Source: Vallicoccus soli (lineage in GTDB: Bacteria; Actinomycetota; Actinomycetes; Motilibacterales; Motilibacteraceae). Taken from it: 64,000 nt of DNA. A model generated the notes under the pieces. It did no database searches, was not told the DNA's origin, and saw only the letters and a program-made list of their open reading frames with translations. The DNA is taken from the NCBI RefSeq assembly GCF_003594885.1, contig NZ_QZEZ01000001.1, positions 682,001 to 746,000 on the forward strand, given 5' to 3'. Position 1 is the stretch's first letter. Each line of letters opens with the position of its first letter. A program made the translations under genes and the position numbers. This document shows, one piece after another, positions 60,703 to 64,000 of this stretch.

Positions 60703-62075
60703 CGGAGCGCCCCCGCCCCGGCCAGGCCGCCCCCGGTGACGGCGGCCCCGACGCCATCGCCGTCCCCGGCCGCACCGTCGTCCTCGGCCTCGACCCCGAA
60801 GTCCTGGTACGCGATGCGCCGCTCCACCGGGTAGACCTCCCGGCCGCACATCGCGTTGATGATCACCGAGCTGCGGTGGGCGCCCATGCCGAGGTCGGGC
60901 GCGGTGAGGCTGTGCGTGTGCTCCTCGGCGTTCTGCACGTAGACCTCGCGGCCGGTGACGTCGACGGCGTAGTCGAGCGCCACGTCATAGCGCCCCCGCG
61001 CGTCCCAGCGGATGCGGTGCCGCACGGGGTCGAGGAAGGACGGGACCCCGGCGCGGTAGCCGGTGGCCAGCACGAGCGCCGACGTCGTGCGGGTGACCGT
61101 GCGGCCCTGCTCCGCGTGGTGCAGGCGCAGCGCGTAGCGGCGGCGCTCGGCGTCCCAGGACGCATCGACGAGCTCGACGCCGGTGAGCAGCGACGTGGGG
61201 ACCTCGCCGCGCACGCCCTTGCGGTAGAGGGTGTCGTACACGGCGTCGACGAGGTCGCCGCTGATGCCCTTGTAGAGGTGGCGCTGCTCGCGGGCGAGCG
61301 CGTCGCGGCGCGCCGCCGGCAGCGCGTGGTGGTAGCGCACGTAGTCCGGCGAGGTCATCTCGAGGGTGAGCTTGGTGTACTCCATCGGGAAGAAGCGCGG
61401 GGAGCGGGTCACCCAGTCCACGCGGTAGCCGAGGCGGTCGGCGTCCTCGAGCAGGTCGAGGTAGACCTCAGCCGCGCTCTGCCCGCTGCCGACGACGGTG
61501 ACGTGCCCGAGCGCCTGCAGCTCCTCCTTGTGCTGCAGGTACGACGCCGTGTGCCAGGCGGGGCCGGGCAGGCCCCGCGCCGGCTCCGGCACCCACGGCG
61601 CCGTGCCGACACCGAGGACGAGGCGCCGCCCGAGGTGCACCTCGGACGCGCCGGAGCGCACGTCGCGGGCGTGGACCCGGTACGCGCCGAGCGCGGCGTC
61701 GTGCTCGACCCGCTCGACCCGCCGGCCCCAGCGCAGCCCCGGCACCCGCCCCGCGACCCAGCGGCAGTACGCGTCGTACTCCGCCCGCAGCGGGTAGAAG
61801 CTCTCCCGGATGTAGAAGGGGTAGAGCCGCCCGGTCGCCTTGAGGTACGCCAGGAACGAGTACGGCGACGTCGGGTCGGCCATCGTCACCAGGTCCGCGA
61901 GGAAGGGGACCTGGATCGTCGCGCCCTCGATCATCATCCCGTGGTGCCACGCGAACTCCTCGCGCGCGTCGAGGAAGACGCCGGACAGGTCGGGCACCGG
62001 GGCGCTCAGCGCGGCGAGGCCCAGGTTGAAGGGGCCGATCCCGACGGCGACGAAGTCGTGCACGGGGGCGCTCAC
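60699..62075 (-). CDS. desB: cadaverine/lysine N-hydroxylase DesB (FAD- and NADPH-dependent)
   Basis: A 458-aa flavin monooxygenase of the IucD/PvdA family that hydroxylates the terminal amine of cadaverine. FAD site FVAVGIGPFNLGLAAL, substrate region MMIEGATIQVPFLADLVTMADPTSPYSFLAYLKATGRLYPFYIRESFYPLRAEYDAYC, NADPH site VTVVGSGQSAAEVYLDLL, ATGY motif LVLATGYRAGVP and MGAHRSSVIINAMCGREVYPVE. A Gly/Asp/Ala-rich tail of about 25 residues ends the protein. The GTG at 62075 overlaps the desA stop by 4 nt. Confidence 0.96.
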   Translation of the reverse strand: MSAPVHDFVAVGIGPFNLGLAALSAPVPDLSGVFLDAREEFAWHHGMMIEGATIQVPFLADLVTMADPTSPYSFLAYLKATGRLYPFYIRESFYPLRAEYDAYCRWVAGRVPGLRWGRRVERVEHDAALGAYRVHARDVRSGASEVHLGRRLVLGVGTAPWVPEPARGLPGPAWHTASYLQHKEELQALGHVTVVGSGQSAAEVYLDLLEDADRLGYRVDWVTRSPRFFPMEYTKLTLEMTSPDYVRYHHALPAARRDALAREQRHLYKGISGDLVDAVYDTLYRKGVRGEVPTSLLTGVELVDASWDAERRRYALRLHHAEQGRTVTRTTSALVLATGYRAGVPSFLDPVRHRIRWDARGRYDVALDYAVDVTGREVYVQNAEEHTHSLTAPDLGMGAHRSSVIINAMCGREVYPVERRIAYQDFGVEAEDDGAAGDGDGVGAAVTGGGLAGAGALR

Positions 62076-63586
62076 GCCGGCACCCCCTCGCGCTCGGCGC
62101 GCGCCGGGCCCGCCGGGTGCGGCACGGCCCCGCGCAGCAGGTCCTGCCCGGCCTCGCGCACCAGCGCGAGCACGGCGCGCACGTCCTCGCGCGTCGTCGC
62201 CGGGTTGAGCAGCGTGAGCTTCAGCCACGGGCGCCCGCCGACGACCGTGCGGGCCACCACGGCCTCGCCCTCGTCGAAGAGGCGGTCGCGGACCGCGCCG
62301 ACGAGCAGGTCCGCCGTCGCCGCGGGCACCCGCCCGCCCGGCCCGGCGGGGCGGTAGCGGAACAGGACGGTGCTCAGCACGGGGGCGCTGTGGACCTCGA
62401 CGTCGGGGTCGGCGAGGAGGTCCTCGTGGACCTGCGCCGCGAGGTCGATGCACGCGTCGAAGGCGTCGCCGACGGCGTCCGCGCCCATCGTCCGCAGGGT
62501 GAGCCACAGCTTGAGCGCGTCGAAGCGGCGGGTGGTCTGCAGGCTGCGGTCCACCTGGTTCGGCACCCGCTCGCCGCGCGGGTTGAGGTACGCGGCGTGG
62601 TGGGTCGCGTGACGCAGCGCGGCGCCGTCGCGCACGAGCAGCGCCGAGGACGCCACCGGCTGGAAGAAGCTCTTGTGGAAGTCCACGGTGAGGGAGTCCG
62701 CGCGCTCCACGCCGTCGAGCAGGTGCCGGCGCCGGCGCGAGACGAGCAGGCCGCAGCCGTACGCCGCGTCGACGTGCAGCCGCACGCCGAGCTCGCCGCA
62801 GACGTCGGCCAGCGCGGCGAGCGGGTCGACCGCCCCGAGGTCGGTCGTCCCGGCGGTGGCGACGACGGCGGCGACGACGTCGCCGGCCGCCCGCGTGCGC
62901 AGCACGGCCGCGCGCAGCGCGGCGGGGTCCATCCGGTGCCGCGCGTCCGTCCCGACGGTGACGACCGCGCCGTCGCCGAGCCCGAGCAGCCGGGCGCCCT
63001 TGGCGACGCTGAAGTGCCCCTGGTCCGTTGCGAGGACCCGCAGGCGCGCCCCGGGCGGCAGCGCGCCCCCGGGCAGGGCCGCGAGGGCCTCCTCGCGGGC
63101 GAGCAGCAGGGCCTGCAGGTTGGACTGGGTGCCGCCGCTGGTGAAGACCCCGTCGGCGGCGGGCCCGAGACCGGCCCGCTGCGCGGTCCAGGCGACGAGC
63201 CGGCGCTCCATCAGCGTCGCCGTCGTCGACTGGTCCCAGGTGTCGACCGAGGTGTTGACCGCGGAGGCCAGCAGGTCGGCCGCGAGCGCCGGGACGGCGA
63301 CCGGGCAGTTGAGGTGGGCGACGTACCCCGGCTCGTGGAACCACACCGCGTGCTCCAGGTAGAGGCGGGACGCCTCGCGCAGCGCCGCGGTCGTGTCGCC
63401 GAGCGGGGCGTCGAGGTCGACGCCGGCGACGAGGTCCTCGAGGTCCTCGAGCGCCGCGCCCGAGCGCGGTCGCTGCACGACGCGCACCCGGTCGGTGAGG
63501 ACGTCGAGCGCGGTCGTCATGGCCGCGGCGTAGTGGTCCACCGTCGCCCCCGAGAACAGGTGCGCGGCAGGCGTGTGCTCCGTCAC
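62072..63586 (-). CDS. desA: PLP-dependent lysine decarboxylase DesA
   Basis: A 504-aa group II pyridoxal-dependent decarboxylase supplying cadaverine for desferrioxamine. YVAHLNCPVAVPALAADLLASAVNTSVDTWDQSTTATLMERRL, GVFTSGGTQSNLQALLLAREEA, VVATAGTTDLGAVDPL, LHVDAAYGCG, and the PLP lysine Lys305 in VDFHKSFFQPV identify it. The GTG at 63586 has GGAGGGA 6 nt upstream. First gene of the six-gene operon; an IdeR/DmdR-like iron box at 63602-63620 lies over its -10 region, so repression by Fe2+-bound regulator is expected. Confidence 0.96.
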   Translation of the reverse strand: MTEHTPAAHLFSGATVDHYAAAMTTALDVLTDRVRVVQRPRSGAALEDLEDLVAGVDLDAPLGDTTAALREASRLYLEHAVWFHEPGYVAHLNCPVAVPALAADLLASAVNTSVDTWDQSTTATLMERRLVAWTAQRAGLGPAADGVFTSGGTQSNLQALLLAREEALAALPGGALPPGARLRVLATDQGHFSVAKGARLLGLGDGAVVTVGTDARHRMDPAALRAAVLRTRAAGDVVAAVVATAGTTDLGAVDPLAALADVCGELGVRLHVDAAYGCGLLVSRRRRHLLDGVERADSLTVDFHKSFFQPVASSALLVRDGAALRHATHHAAYLNPRGERVPNQVDRSLQTTRRFDALKLWLTLRTMGADAVGDAFDACIDLAAQVHEDLLADPDVEVHSAPVLSTVLFRYRPAGPGGRVPAATADLLVGAVRDRLFDEGEAVVARTVVGGRPWLKLTLLNPATTREDVRAVLALVREAGQDLLRGAVPHPAGPARAEREGVPA

Positions 63587-63601
63587 AGAGCGTCCCTCCG
63601 G

Positions 63602-63620
63602 CTAGCATAGGCTCACCTAA
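63602..63620. promoter_or_regulatory. IdeR/DmdR-type iron box between desA and the SIP gene
   Basis: On the minus strand TTAGGTGAGCCTATGCTAG, matching the consensus TTAGGTTAGSCTAACCTAA at 15 of 19 positions. It contains TATGCT (minus, 63604-63609) and TAGGCT (plus, 63608-63613), plausible -10 hexamers for desA and for the reductase gene, so one bound repressor would block both. Confidence 0.8.
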
Positions 63621-63688
63621 GTCGGAGCGAGACACTACACAGATGGCGGCGCCGCGGTCACCCCGGGCGACGCGAGGAGGGACGCGGC

Positions 63689-64000
63689 GTGCAGCACGGC
63701 TGGGAGGGGGTCGTCCTCAAGGCCCTGCGGGGCAAGGACTTCGTGCTGACGGTCCGGGGGACCGAGCGGGTGTCCGAGCGCTACCAGCGGGTCCGCGTCG
63801 AGGACGGCGGGCTGCTCGCGGCCTGCGGCGCGCACCCGGCCATGTGGGTGCGCCTCTGGTTCGACGACGGCGGCAGGCCGCACCAGCGGGCGTACACCGT
63901 GGTCGACCCCGACCCGGCCGCGGGGACCTTCGACCTCGAGTTCGCCCTCCACGAGGGCCCCGCCGCGCGCTGGTCGCTCGCGGCGGCCCCGGGCACGACG
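63689..64000 (+). CDS. siderophore-interacting protein (ferric-siderophore reductase), partial 3' end missing
   Basis: An open frame from the GTG at 63689 to the window edge, 104 codons, with AGGAGG 8 nt upstream. The sequence VLKALRGKDFVLTVRGTERVSERYQRVRVEDGG, HPAMWVRLWFDDGGRPHQRAYTVVDPDPAAGTFDLEFALHEGPAARWSLAAAPG matches the FAD-binding N-terminal domain of SIP (ViuB/FscN-like) proteins, with RAYTVVD as the flavin motif. It should release iron from the imported siderophore. The NAD(P)H-binding half is beyond the window. Divergent from desA and probably under the same iron box. Confidence 0.87.
   Translation, partial: MQHGWEGVVLKALRGKDFVLTVRGTERVSERYQRVRVEDGGLLAACGAHPAMWVRLWFDDGGRPHQRAYTVVDPDPAAGTFDLEFALHEGPAARWSLAAAPGTT

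Overview
The window is chromosomal DNA from a high-GC actinobacterium, roughly three-quarters G+C by eye, with nearly every third codon position G or C and many GTG starts. Mycothiol biosynthesis (mshB), a 7Fe ferredoxin next to dapC, a desferrioxamine-type siderophore operon with an IdeR/DmdR-like iron box, and many leaderless-type TANNNT boxes just before start codons all fit Actinomycetes. I cannot name the genus. I see no rRNA, tRNA, CRISPR array, prophage or insertion sequence. Genes are packed tightly, with no gene-free stretch over 300 bases; the longest is 18344-18633, which is annotated below.

Layout. 1-4 kb: the 3' part of ispH, a small unknown gene, rmuC and ychF, with a palindromic dispersed element between the last two. 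4-16 kb: signalling and housekeeping: a membrane diguanylate cyclase, a VOC protein, a zinc ribbon, a Gfo/Idh/MocA oxidoreductase, a lipoprotein metallopeptidase, a sirtuin coupled to a 70-residue protein, an aldo/keto reductase with a Nudix hydrolase, a PP2C phosphatase fused to an anti-sigma-type kinase, and an OmpR-type two-component system. 16-25 kb: typA and a five-gene oligopeptide ABC importer ending in a PPOX protein. 25-31 kb: an S9 peptidase diverging from a methyltransferase (with the second copy of the palindromic element between them) and a secreted GH84 enzyme followed by seven 21-23 bp tandem repeats. 31-43 kb: an EamA transporter diverging from a CGNR-type regulator, mshB, an FtsH-like protease with a very short external loop, small redox and membrane genes, a VanW protein, and the fdxA-dapC pair. 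typA, mshB, fdxA and dapC lying in one region agrees with gene order I remember from other actinobacteria.

43-52 kb holds a self-contained sugar system: a GH4 enzyme faces away from a tightly overlapping operon of PfkB kinase, sugar-binding lipoprotein, two permeases and a large secreted PIG-L deacetylase with carbohydrate-binding-like domains. The arrangement suggests outside deacetylation of an N-acetyl sugar conjugate, import, then cleavage and phosphorylation inside. No ATPase and no regulator are encoded here, but a perfect inverted repeat lies in the divergent promoter region.

52-56 kb carries an azoreductase/MarR divergon with two operator-like palindromes, a DUF1059 protein, a WYL regulator and an alpha/beta hydrolase. 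55.5-64 kb is the siderophore locus: desA-desB-desC-desD in the canonical order, each overlapping the next by 4 nt, continuing into a penicillin-acylase family enzyme without a signal peptide and a second acyltransferase resembling DesC. A siderophore-interacting reductase diverges from desA and runs off the right edge. One iron box overlaps the -10 hexamers of both directions.

Two genes, dapC and a Nudix hydrolase, appear to start at CTG, because no ATG/GTG/TTG preserves their conserved N-terminus.
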